Below, piece after piece: positions 16,358-24,929 of a DNA stretch of 64,000 bases. This DNA comes from Isosphaeraceae bacterium EP7 (GTDB lineage: Bacteria > Planctomycetota > Planctomycetia > Isosphaerales > Isosphaeraceae). Positions within the stretch are counted from its first letter, which is position 1; each line of letters opens with the position of its first letter. The stretch covers positions 1,685,174 through 1,749,173 of the forward strand of contig CP151667.1 of NCBI GenBank assembly GCA_038400315.1, written 5' to 3'. The notes beneath the pieces are model-generated. The model was given only the letters and a program-made list of their open reading frames with translations, had not been told where the DNA came from and made no database searches. The position numbers and the translations under genes are program-made.

Positions 16358-17269
16358 TCAACGCATGCCGAATCGCGAGAAGACAGCCGCGTGGTCGGAG
16401 GGCCAGCGGGTGGCGTGGCGGTCCACCACGGTCGAGGCTTCGACGTCGAGGGCATCCCCCTTCCAGAAGATGAAATCGATGCGGTCCTGGATCTGATCAG
16501 GGAAGCGCGGCGACCAGGTCCGGTCCTTCGATCGGTCGGCCTCGGGGTTGGCGACGCGGTAAGCGTCGCGAAAGCCAGCAGCCTCGATGATCGCGGTGAC
16601 GGGCCAGCGGACGGGGGGACCGAATCGGGCTCGATTCGCCTCGGTATAATCGAGGTGCGAGTTGCTGTTGAAGTCTCCGGCGAGGATGACCGGGACGCCT
16701 GGAAGGTCGGCCATCTGGTCCTTGATGCCGTCGAGGATCGCACGCACCTCGACGGCGCGGGTGGGCCCGTCGGCGGCGATGAGGTCGGCGGGCGACCTGC
16801 CGTCGCGCGAGCGAGGGTCGGTCCAGATGTCGTCGACGTAGTGAATCCAGGCGGTGAAGACGGCGAATTGCCGGCCGTCGGGGCGCTCGATGAGGGCGCC
16901 GACGCAGTGGAACGGCTTGTAAACGGACAGGTCGCGCTTGATGGGCCAGCGGCTGAGGATCGAGACGTTGGTGCCGCGCGGGTGGAACGCATAGCCGAGG
17001 TGGTCGGCGATCACCTGGCCGCTGCCGTAGGTCTCGACCATGGCGACCACGTCGGCCTCCGTGGCCTTGATGACGTCGGCGATGCTCTTCTGCTTGGCCG
17101 CCTTGACGGCGGGATCAGTCGCCGACTTGGCCTCGTCGCCGCCGTTCCAGATGTTCCAGGCGAGGACGCGGAGGTGGTCGGCGGGACCTGCCGCGAGGGT
17201 CGCACGGGAACAGGCGAACAGGACGGCGAGGGCGAACGCGGTCGTGGATCGCGACCCTTGGTGGATCAT
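16358..17269 (-). CDS. Secreted endonuclease/exonuclease/phosphatase (EEP) family protein
   Basis: This is a 303-residue protein with a signal peptide (MIHQGSRSTTAFALAVLFACSRATLAAG) and the EEP/DNase I fold. Visible catalytic landmarks are VLAWNIWNGG near residue 36 (Asn), VVAMVET (metal-binding Glu), a central ILAGDFNSNSHLDY (Asp and Asn), and the C-terminal RIDFIFWKGD plus PSDHAAVFS with the essential Asp-His. The family covers nucleases, sphingomyelinases and inositol phosphatases; the signal peptide points to an extracytoplasmic phosphodiesterase. It lies 59 bp downstream of the M1-barrel gene on the same strand and may share its transcript. Confidence 0.87.
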   Translation of the reverse strand: MIHQGSRSTTAFALAVLFACSRATLAAGPADHLRVLAWNIWNGGDEAKSATDPAVKAAKQKSIADVIKATEADVVAMVETYGSGQVIADHLGYAFHPRGTNVSILSRWPIKRDLSVYKPFHCVGALIERPDGRQFAVFTAWIHYVDDIWTDPRSRDGRSPADLIAADGPTRAVEVRAILDGIKDQMADLPGVPVILAGDFNSNSHLDYTEANRARFGPPVRWPVTAIIEAAGFRDAYRVANPEADRSKDRTWSPRFPDQIQDRIDFIFWKGDALDVEASTVVDRHATRWPSDHAAVFSRFGMR

Positions 17270-17328
17270 GTGTCTGCGCTCGTGGTGTGGGACGTGTTGC
17301 GAACACAAGAGAGGGGCGAACTCGACGG

Positions 17329-20253
17329 TCAGAAGACCTGATTGAGCCCCATCCAGAGAATCGGGCCGCGGCCGGTGCCGATGGGCTGGGCGATATCCAG
17401 GCGGAGAGTGGCGCGTTCCAGGAAGGAGAAGAGGGTGGTGTCCAGGCGGAGGCCGACTCCGATGCCGCTGACGACGCCCTGGTCTTTTCCGCCGAGGAAC
17501 GACTGGCCGACGTCGTAGAAGACGGTGCCGAAGAGGTTGCGGAAGGAGAGGGCGTGGTCCATCACGTCGCGGTCGATGTTGCGCCACAGGGGCGCACGCC
17601 ATTCGAGCGTGATCAGCCAGACGGCGTTGCCGATGTCCTGGCTGAGGTCGAGAGCGCGGAGTCGACGGCCGCCGCCCAGCCGGAAATAGGGCTCGGTGTC
17701 TGGGAAGCCGATGCCGCCGTAGGCTCGGAAGGCGAACCGCGAGCGTGAGAAGTAGCCCAGGCCCTCGGGAAGCGGCCGGACGATGCCGTACTCGGCGGAG
17801 ATGCGCTCGTAGCTATACTGGGATCCGAATGCCTTGAATCCATACTCGGCGTTGAGGTCGATGAGCTGGCCGCCGACGGGGTCCCAGAACGGGAAGAGGG
17901 TATTCAGCCGGTAGCGGGCGCCCACGGCGGTGAGGCGGCCGTTGACCGGCCGGCCGTCGTCGCCGGCCCAGAATTCATTGCCATTGCCCAGGTAGATCTC
18001 GGCGAACCCCTGGTCGTCGGCCAGGAAGCTGGAACTCTCCAGGAAGCGGTGGCGGAGGAAGATGCGCCCGCCCGAATGCCGTTTGTCATTGTAGAAGTTG
18101 TACATGCCCTGTTCATAGAAGACGCCGACGGCATCCTTGGGCCCGGGCAGGTGGAAGAGGGTGGCCTGGCCGCCGAAGATGGCCTCGTTGAGCGCGGGCT
18201 CGACGCCGGCCCAGCCGATGATCTGCCACTTCTCCAGCCGCTGGAAACCGGCCTTGAAGCCGCCGCGGGCGTACTGGTCGATGAACGGGCCTGCAACGAG
18301 GCTGGGCTTGTCGTAGGCCTGGAACTGGCCGGCGGTGTCCAATGGAGTCATGAACGGCGTGACGCGCCAGGCGACCTCGGGCTTCCATCGGTTGTTGTCG
18401 GGCACGGCATCGAGGAGTGCGTGCTCGGGGTCGACGATCACCTGCGTGGGGGCTCCGGGCGCGACCAGCCGGACGGTCCAGGTCTTGCCGTCGCGGTCGA
18501 CCTTGGCTCCCGGGATCTCGTAATGTTCGAGCTCGGGCCAGATGGGGACGCGGACTTCCGACTCCCCGGCGCGGCACATCACGACGGTGGGCTCGACCAT
18601 CTCGCCGACGTGGGAGAGCTGCACGGTGACATCTCGGCCGGCCTGGGTGGTGAGCCCTGTCTTGACCGACGCGACCGACCAGTCGCCGTCCTTGTGCTCC
18701 ACGAGCCAGCCGTCGAGGAACGCGGGCCAGTGACCTTCGGGATCGAATTCATTAAGCTCGCGCTTCAGGTCGGCATACGAGAACGTCTTGTAGGCGTAGT
18801 CGCGGTAGATATCCTGGAAGAAGGCGAAGAAGCGTTCGGGACCGAGGCGGTTGTGGACCATCTCGACGACCTTACCGCCGCGGTCATACGCGAGGCAGAA
18901 GAGGTTGCCGAGGTTGCCCATCTCGTTGATGTCGCGGAGAGCAGAGCCGGTGCCACCGCGGGCGCGCCAGCCGTAATAGCCGGAGAGGCGCATGTCCTCG
19001 CGGCCCACGGTGGGGAGCCAGTTGAGGGCGGTCGGCCAGACGATGAGCGGTGCGTTGCGGCCGTTCTTGGAGTCGAGCCGCAGGGCGGTGAAGCAGGTCA
19101 CGAGCCCTTCGTCCATGAACGTCTCGCGGAAGCCGTCTGTGCCGACGACGTTCCAGAACCACTGGTGGCAGGTCTCGTGCGTGGCCAGGTGTTCGATGTA
19201 GCGGCGGCCGACCGAGGGGAGGCGTAAAACGCGGTCGTCGATGAAGACGAGGCCCGAGCACTCGTTGCCGTTCCAGCCGAAGAAGCCGGGCGCCATCTCG
19301 TATTCTTCGTCGTAGTAGGGCCCGAACCAGCGCTCGTACTGGGGGATGACCTCGCAGGCGGAGTCGAGCAGATAGGCGGCGTTGTCGTGGTGCTCGGGCA
19401 GGGAGACGACCCGTACGAGGGTGGAGCCGGCGCGACGCTGGTTGACCTCGAACCTGTTGGAGCAGGCCAGGGCGAAGTCGCGCGAGGGGCTGCCGCCGAT
19501 GGTGATCAGCTTGCGGCCGGGCGCCGAGGGCTGCTCCTCCGAGATCCGCCCCGTGGACGCGACGACCTGATCTTTCGGAAGGTCGAAGGTGACGTTGTAG
19601 TGCGACGCCTCCTGGTGCCAGGGCTGGTGCCAGGGGACGAATGGGGTGCGCGACCACCCGCCGTCGTCGTGATAGGCCAGGACCGGATACCAGTTCATCA
19701 GGTAGGTGACGTCGCGATAGTGGCCCCAGCGCCCCCACTTCTCGGGCAGCGAGAGGGTGAAGTCGACCTCGCACTCGATCGACTTGCCGGGCGCCAGCGG
19801 CCCCGAGAGGGGGACCGACATCAGGGTGTCGATCTTGGGGTCGAAGTCATGGCGGGCCGGCTTGCCCGCGATCCGGACCTGGGAGACTTCCAGGCGTCGG
19901 CCCTGGGCGTCGAGCGCCTCGTCGGGGCTGAGTCGGAGGACTTCGAGCGTCTTGGACAAGGCGGGGATGTCGGCGGGGTCGACCTTGAATCGCGGGTAGA
20001 CGTGGAAGACCAGCTCGTTCACGTCCACCTTGGAGCGGTTGGTGAACTTGACGACCTGGCTGGCGCCGACGCTCTTGGCATCGAGGTCGAGGCGGGCGTT
20101 GATCCGATATTCGGGGAGGCCCGCGGGGATCGCGGGTCGCAGGGGAGGGCCGAGCGGGACGGGCTCGTCGGCCAAGCCGTTGCTACCGATCAAGGACGCC
20201 AGGGCGATCGCGAGGATGGCCTGCGTGCGGATTCCGCGGCGGATTCGGCTCAT
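17329..20253 (-). CDS. M1-family metallopeptidase fused to an outer-membrane beta-barrel
   Basis: A 974-residue exported protein with a signal peptide (basic start, then AILAIALASLIGSNGLADE). Residues about 45-580 form an M1 aminopeptidase-like unit: HETCH (359-363) gives two zinc His ligands and catalytic Glu, and E382 after exactly 18 residues is the third ligand. The usual GAMEN exopeptidase motif is replaced by GNECSGL. From about residue 640 the sequence changes to alternating aromatic/Gly beta-strands (GRIFLRHRFLESSSFLAD, LNAEYGFKAFGSQYSYERI) and ends in aromatic LNQVF, the pattern of Omp85-type barrels and a BAM signal. So a peptidase may be anchored in the outer membrane by its own barrel. 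ATG 20253 is chosen over GTG 20277. Confidence 0.85.
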   Translation of the reverse strand: MSRIRRGIRTQAILAIALASLIGSNGLADEPVPLGPPLRPAIPAGLPEYRINARLDLDAKSVGASQVVKFTNRSKVDVNELVFHVYPRFKVDPADIPALSKTLEVLRLSPDEALDAQGRRLEVSQVRIAGKPARHDFDPKIDTLMSVPLSGPLAPGKSIECEVDFTLSLPEKWGRWGHYRDVTYLMNWYPVLAYHDDGGWSRTPFVPWHQPWHQEASHYNVTFDLPKDQVVASTGRISEEQPSAPGRKLITIGGSPSRDFALACSNRFEVNQRRAGSTLVRVVSLPEHHDNAAYLLDSACEVIPQYERWFGPYYDEEYEMAPGFFGWNGNECSGLVFIDDRVLRLPSVGRRYIEHLATHETCHQWFWNVVGTDGFRETFMDEGLVTCFTALRLDSKNGRNAPLIVWPTALNWLPTVGREDMRLSGYYGWRARGGTGSALRDINEMGNLGNLFCLAYDRGGKVVEMVHNRLGPERFFAFFQDIYRDYAYKTFSYADLKRELNEFDPEGHWPAFLDGWLVEHKDGDWSVASVKTGLTTQAGRDVTVQLSHVGEMVEPTVVMCRAGESEVRVPIWPELEHYEIPGAKVDRDGKTWTVRLVAPGAPTQVIVDPEHALLDAVPDNNRWKPEVAWRVTPFMTPLDTAGQFQAYDKPSLVAGPFIDQYARGGFKAGFQRLEKWQIIGWAGVEPALNEAIFGGQATLFHLPGPKDAVGVFYEQGMYNFYNDKRHSGGRIFLRHRFLESSSFLADDQGFAEIYLGNGNEFWAGDDGRPVNGRLTAVGARYRLNTLFPFWDPVGGQLIDLNAEYGFKAFGSQYSYERISAEYGIVRPLPEGLGYFSRSRFAFRAYGGIGFPDTEPYFRLGGGRRLRALDLSQDIGNAVWLITLEWRAPLWRNIDRDVMDHALSFRNLFGTVFYDVGQSFLGGKDQGVVSGIGVGLRLDTTLFSFLERATLRLDIAQPIGTGRGPILWMGLNQVF

Positions 20254-20379
20254 CCTGCCCGCTGCCCTCTGCGACACGGTCGGGGCGCGCGGACGTGATG
20301 TCCGAGGGGGGCGCGGCCGCCGACTCGCCGGGGAGGTTAGCGGAAACGTAGGAAATCGAACAGCCGAAGCGATCGGCGA

Positions 20380-21660
20380 TCAGACGTGGGTCAGCACCAG
20401 GGTCGCGTTCTGGCCGCCGAAACCGAAGCTATTCGAGATGGCCGAACGGAGCGGCTTCTCGCGAGCGGTGTTAGGGACATAGTCGAGGTCGCAGTCGGGG
20501 TCGGGGCAGGAGTGGTTGATGGTCGGCGGGATCACGCCTGAGTCGAGCGAGAGGGCCGTCGCGGCGGCTTCGAGGGCGCCCGAGGCGCCGATGAGGTGGC
20601 CGATCATCGACTTCTGCGAGCTCATGGGGACGGCCGAGGCGCGGTGGCCGAAGACCTGCTTGACGGCGACCGTCTCCATCAGGTCGTTCAGGCGCGTGCT
20701 CGTGCCGTGGGCGTTGATGTAGCTGACGTCGGCGGGGTCGAGCTTCGCTTCACGCAGGGCCGATCGCATCGAGATCGCGGCGCCCTTGCCATTGGGGTCA
20801 GGCCGTGTAATGCCGTAGGCGTCGAACGACGAGCCGTATCCGGTGATCTCGGCGTAAATCGTGGCACCACGACGCTTTGCACGCTGGAGGCTCTCCAGCA
20901 CGAGCACCGCGGCCCCCTCGCCCATGACGAATCCGTCGCGTTCGCCGTCGAATGGGCGCGAGACCTCGGTGGCGGGCCGAAGGCCGGGGCTGAGAGCCTT
21001 CATGGCGGCGTAGGCGACGAGCAGATGGGGCTCGAGCCGGCTGTCGCAGCCGCCGGCGAGCATGACGTCGGCGTCGCCGCGGCTGATGAGGCGGAAGGCC
21101 TCGCCGATGGCCTGGGTGCCGGCGGCGCAAGCGGTGACGATGGTGTTGTTCGGGCCCATCGCCGTGTGCAGGATCGAGAGGTGCGCGGCGGCCATGTTTG
21201 GCAGGTGACGGAGCAGCCAGAGCGGGTCCATCGACAGGGCGCGCGACCTGGCGAATTCGGCCGCGTCGAACTCGCCGTCGCCATTGAGACTCGCGGCGAT
21301 GGGGCCGACCAGCTCGCCGATGTCCATCGGCGTGATGCCGGTGCCCATGCAGACACCGAAGCGAGACGGGTCGAGTTTGCCCGTCTCAAGGCCCGCGTCC
21401 TCGACAGCCATGGCGCCGGCGCCGACGGCGAATGTCACGGCCCGGCTCATCATCTTCAGGTTCTTGCGTTGCGAGCCAAGGTAGGGGCCGACGTCGAAGT
21501 TCTTCACCTCGCCGGCGATCTTGATCGCCAGACCAGTGGTGTCGAACCCCTGGATCGGCCCGACCCCCGATCGTCCCTCGACGATCGCTTCGGCGAATTG
21601 CTTTCGGCCCAGGCCGTTAGGCGAAACGATGCCCAACCCGGTGATGACCACCCGACGCAT
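20380..21660 (-). CDS. Beta-ketoacyl-ACP synthase II-type condensing enzyme (FabF-like)
   Basis: This 426-residue thiolase-fold enzyme condenses malonyl-ACP with an acyl chain. The start VVITGLGIVSPNGLG is typical. The catalytic triad is complete: C178 (TACAAGTQ), H318 (NAHGTST) and H355 (KSMIGHLIGASG), with K350 conserved. NDLMET and SFGFGGQN also fit. It departs from housekeeping FabF in some loops (AHLSILHTAMGPNNTI), so it may be a second, pathway-specific synthase. It does not sit in a fab cluster; genes for an M1 peptidase and a nuclease follow on the same strand. The ATG at 21660 is preferred over one at 21672. Confidence 0.88.
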   Translation of the reverse strand: MRRVVITGLGIVSPNGLGRKQFAEAIVEGRSGVGPIQGFDTTGLAIKIAGEVKNFDVGPYLGSQRKNLKMMSRAVTFAVGAGAMAVEDAGLETGKLDPSRFGVCMGTGITPMDIGELVGPIAASLNGDGEFDAAEFARSRALSMDPLWLLRHLPNMAAAHLSILHTAMGPNNTIVTACAAGTQAIGEAFRLISRGDADVMLAGGCDSRLEPHLLVAYAAMKALSPGLRPATEVSRPFDGERDGFVMGEGAAVLVLESLQRAKRRGATIYAEITGYGSSFDAYGITRPDPNGKGAAISMRSALREAKLDPADVSYINAHGTSTRLNDLMETVAVKQVFGHRASAVPMSSQKSMIGHLIGASGALEAAATALSLDSGVIPPTINHSCPDPDCDLDYVPNTAREKPLRSAISNSFGFGGQNATLVLTHV

Positions 21661-22029
21661 GAGACACCCCATCTCGTCGCGCGACTTCCGTGACTCGCCG
21701 ACGTCCAGTGGACTCGTGGCTTCGCACTCTTGCAGCCAATCACGATGTAGCGAACTCGAATCCACTCGCCAGCGAATCGACTCGCCGGCAAGCTTCGCCC
21801 TATCACCCCAATCTAGCACCCCGCCGTCGGAAATCAAGTCTGACTAGGAGTTCTGGGAAGATTGGGGAATAAATATAAGTTCCGTAATCCTCGCCCGTTG
21901 TACCCTAGCTAATGGTTGACTGACGAGGGGTTGAAGCCCGTGGTAAGATCGTTCGACCTGGCGGCGGGGCGACGGAGGGGGGGAACCCGGCCGGGCGACC
22001 CTTGCTCCAGGCCTTGAGGAGTCGGGGAG
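21661..22029. other. Divergent intergenic region with candidate extended -10
   Basis: This 369-bp region lies between the ketosynthase and aminotransferase genes. TGGTAAGAT (21941-21949) on the + strand reads as an extended -10 (TG-n-TAAGAT) about 75 bp before the aminotransferase start; TTGACT at 21916-21921 is too far (22 bp) for a standard -35. The stretch 21840-21910 is AT-richer than its surroundings. No gene is evident. Confidence 0.4.
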
Positions 22030-23223
22030 ATGTCGCTGCCGCTTGCCGCCCGTTCCACGTTGATCGCCCCGTCCGCAACCCTGGCGATGGCCGCCGCGGC
22101 GAAGAAGCTCAAGGCGTCCGGGGTGGACGTCCTGGACTTCGCGCTCGGCGAGCCCGACTTCGATACTCCCAAGAACGTTCAGGACGCCGCGGTGCGCGCC
22201 ATCCGCGAGGGGAAGACGCATTACACCCCCCCCGCGGGGATTCCCGAGTTGCGGTCCGCGCTGGCCGATCACTACACGAAGGCGGTCGGGCTGGCGACGA
22301 AGGCCGAGCAGGTTATCGTCTCGAACGGCTGCAAGCAGTCGATCCATAACGCCTTGATGGCCCTGACGGGACCGGGCGACGAGGTGATCATCCCGGCCCC
22401 GTACTGGGTGAGCTACGCCGACCTGGTGAAGCTGACCGGCGCCGAGCCCGTGATCGTGCAGACGACCGACGCGGCCGAATTCAAGCTGACTCCCGAGCAG
22501 TTCCTGGGCGCCGTGACGCCCAGGACCAAGCTGTTGATGATCAACAGCCCGTCGAACCCGACGGGCGTGGTCTACGGCCGTGGCGAACTGGAAGCCCTGG
22601 CCGACGCCGTGCTACAGACGAACGTTGGCGTGCTTTCCGACGAGATCTACGAGCAACTGACCTACGGTGACGCCCGGCCAACTTGCTTCGCCACGCTGCG
22701 ACCTGGCCTGGCCGACAGGACCGTCACACTCAGTGGTGTCAGCAAGACTTATGCCATGACCGGCTGGCGTATTGGGTGGGCGGTGGCTCCGCTGGAAGTA
22801 TCGAAGTTCATGGGCGACCTTCAGAGCCAGGAGACGAGCAACCCGTGCTCGGTCAGCCAGTGGGCGGCCCTGGAGGCGGTTACCGGACCGCAGGACGCCG
22901 TGGTCGAGATGAAGAAGGCTTTTTCCGACCGACGGGCCTACGTCCTGGATCGCGTGAAGCGTTTGCCTGGCGTGACTTGCGTCGAGCCGGGCGGGGCGTT
23001 CTATGTCTTCATGAACGTCACGAACCATTTTGGTCGGACCTTGGGCGGTTCCGTGGTGAATAATTCCACGGACTTCTGCCTGACGGCGCTCGCCCAGGCG
23101 CACGTGGCCCTGGTGATGGGCTCTGCGTTCGGGGCCGAGGGGTTCGCCCGGATGTCGTTCGCCACCGATCTGAAGACGATCGGCCGCGGGTTCGACGCCC
23201 TGGAGCAGTTCCTCGCGAGTTGA
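22030..23223 (+). CDS. PLP-dependent aminotransferase, aspartate aminotransferase (class I, subgroup 1-beta) type
   Basis: This 397-residue fold-type I aminotransferase transfers the amino group of aspartate (or prephenate) to 2-oxoglutarate. Hallmarks are LDFALGEPDFDTP near residue 35-47, NSPSNPTGVVY (172-182), LSDEIYEQLTY and the PLP lysine K239 in LSGVSKTYAMTGWRIGW; FARMSFAT near the C-terminus holds the carboxylate-binding Arg. In several bacteria subgroup 1-beta enzymes act both as aspartate and prephenate aminotransferases, so either role is possible. The gene is alone, with a candidate promoter about 75 bp upstream and a nested hairpin 57 bp after the stop. Confidence 0.9.
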   Translation: MSLPLAARSTLIAPSATLAMAAAAKKLKASGVDVLDFALGEPDFDTPKNVQDAAVRAIREGKTHYTPPAGIPELRSALADHYTKAVGLATKAEQVIVSNGCKQSIHNALMALTGPGDEVIIPAPYWVSYADLVKLTGAEPVIVQTTDAAEFKLTPEQFLGAVTPRTKLLMINSPSNPTGVVYGRGELEALADAVLQTNVGVLSDEIYEQLTYGDARPTCFATLRPGLADRTVTLSGVSKTYAMTGWRIGWAVAPLEVSKFMGDLQSQETSNPCSVSQWAALEAVTGPQDAVVEMKKAFSDRRAYVLDRVKRLPGVTCVEPGGAFYVFMNVTNHFGRTLGGSVVNNSTDFCLTALAQAHVALVMGSAFGAEGFARMSFATDLKTIGRGFDALEQFLAS

Positions 23224-23280
23224 GTCGGGCGACGTCTCGTGCCGATTGATGCTGGTGACGGGGTGGTGCGGACGGAGGCA

Positions 23281-23329
23281 GGCGGTCGACCTTGCCCGAT
23301 TTCCTGGATCGGGTTATGGTCCGACCGCC
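23281..23329 (+). terminator. Nested hairpin after the aminotransferase gene
   Basis: The outer arms GGCGGTCGACC (23281-23291) and GGTCCGACCGCC (23318-23329) pair with one bulged base, and inside them CCCGAT (23295-23300) pairs perfectly with ATCGGG (23308-23313). No T-run follows. It is most likely a terminator, but the two-level architecture is unusual. Confidence 0.5.
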
Positions 23330-23450
23330 CTTCCGCTGGCCTACCTCCCCGCGCCGCATCCCGGAACGACGTCCGCTCTCACACGCTGGTCAGCCTGCCA
23401 AGTCCCGATGTCGGGGCACCCGGGCGGGCTGAACGGGGAGGTTTCCGGTC

Positions 23451-24623
23451 ATGCATCGTCGGCACGCTAGCCTCGGCTTGCTCGCACTCCTGGCGACGGG
23501 TTGCCACGCCGGGAGCCTGCGCACGGCGCCCAGGCCCGAGGTGGCGTCGCTCACCCCGCAGGCCGAGATGACCCGGGATCAGGTGCTCGCAAGGCTCAAC
23601 GCGAATGCCGCGGCGATCACGAGTCTTGAGGCCTATCCGGCGCTGACGGCCGTAATGGATGACGGGACCAAATACGGCCTATCCGGCCGCCTCCTGTTCG
23701 AGCGCCCGCGTAACTTCAAGCTGGTGATGCGGCATAGCGGCACCACCCAGGTCGACCTCGGCTCGAACGATCAGGGGTTCTGGATCTGGACGAAGGAACG
23801 CCGCGGCGACGACAAGAGCATTCTGTTCGGCACCTATGATGCCGACGGGGCCAGCACCACCGGCGCCAACATGCAGCCGGATTGGATCATCGAGGCCATG
23901 GGCCTGCGCGAATACAGCGAGCAGGACCGATCGAAGATCTCGATCGCGGCCTCGCCCACCTTGCCCAAGGGATACACCCTGAGCGAGCGTCTCACCTCGT
24001 CCACCGGCCAGAACCTGCTAAAGCAGACCGAGGTCGACGCCTCCGGCCTGCCCCGCTCGCGTAAGCTCTATTTGCTGGACAAGACGCAGAAGACGCTGCT
24101 GGCCGAGGCCTCGATCGCCCATTATCAGCAGGTGGCAATGGCCGCAGCCGACGAGGCGAGCACGCCCGTCCAGGCTCATGTGCCCGACTCGATGAAGCTA
24201 GTCTGGTACCTGCCGCAGAGGCTCGAGCTTCAGGTCATGTCGATGGCGAAGCTGGCTCCCAACGTGGCGATGAAGCCCGGCGCCTTCGACGAGCCCACCT
24301 ACACCGGCTACGCCCGCCGCTCGATCGACCAGAGGGAAGCCCTGGCCGATGCCTCTGGCACCGGCACCGAGATTCGCGAGTCGTTGCCGTCCCACCCGTC
24401 GGCCAAGATGGGCGAGCCCACCCCGCTCGGCCCCGACGGCTCGAAGCGGACCTCATTCGATCCCGAGCCCATGGGCGCAGACCTCCCCGCCTTGCCCGCC
24501 GAGGCCAAACCCGAGGCCACCCGTGGCCTGATCCGCCCCGCCACCCCCAGGCCTCCGGTCTCGCAAGGCGAGGTGTCGGATCGTGAGGCCTTCCTCGAGA
24601 TCCCCAATAGCCTGGCACGCTGA
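23451..24623 (+). CDS. Putative lipoprotein, LolA/outer-membrane lipoprotein-sorting-like
   Basis: This 390-residue protein has a lipoprotein signal (MHRRHASLGLLALLATGC, lipid-anchored Cys18). The mature part starts with a helix (QAEMTRDQVLARLNANAAAITSLEAY) followed by beta-strands such as YGLSGRLLFERPRNFKLVM, the arrangement of LolA/LppX/VioE-type half-barrels that bind lipids. The last ~100 residues are Pro-rich and probably disordered. GGGAGG lies eight bases before the ATG. Family assignment is by pattern only; no residue-level signature proves it. It stands alone before a strong terminator. Confidence 0.65.
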   Translation: MHRRHASLGLLALLATGCHAGSLRTAPRPEVASLTPQAEMTRDQVLARLNANAAAITSLEAYPALTAVMDDGTKYGLSGRLLFERPRNFKLVMRHSGTTQVDLGSNDQGFWIWTKERRGDDKSILFGTYDADGASTTGANMQPDWIIEAMGLREYSEQDRSKISIAASPTLPKGYTLSERLTSSTGQNLLKQTEVDASGLPRSRKLYLLDKTQKTLLAEASIAHYQQVAMAAADEASTPVQAHVPDSMKLVWYLPQRLELQVMSMAKLAPNVAMKPGAFDEPTYTGYARRSIDQREALADASGTGTEIRESLPSHPSAKMGEPTPLGPDGSKRTSFDPEPMGADLPALPAEAKPEATRGLIRPATPRPPVSQGEVSDREAFLEIPNSLAR

Positions 24624-24929
24624 GGGTTCGCGAGGAGGCGTTCCTAGCTGTCCCCGAGGGAGTGGGTCAATCGCGTCACGGGTCCGGGGGATGTTAGCGC
24701 TCGCTCGATTTCCGCCTTTGGGCGGCGGCACGAAGCGTTCGGACATGAGATCAAGCTGACCAGTCGCCTTCCTGGCTCGGTCAGGCGAGATTCATGTCTG
24801 GCCGAACCCGATTCGGTTCGCCATTCTCGGGCAAGCGACCCCTTGCATGCAACGTAACCACGACGGCCGCGCCGACCATCGTGGGATGGTCGGCGCGGCC
24901 GTGTTGGCGTTGGTGGGCTGATGGCTTGA
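24624..24929. other. Convergent intergenic region with terminator
   Basis: This 306-bp region separates the lipoprotein gene from the convergent TPR gene. The only structure seen is the hairpin at 24863-24902; the first ~230 bp show no gene. Confidence 0.5.
24863..24902. terminator. Bidirectional terminator between convergent genes
   Basis: Two perfect 18-bp arms, ACGGCCGCGCCGACCATC and its complement, surround a GTGG loop (24881-24884). It lies 27 bp from the stop of the TPR gene and 239 bp from that of the lipoprotein gene. T-runs are absent on both sides, as is common in high-GC genomes. Confidence 0.8.
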
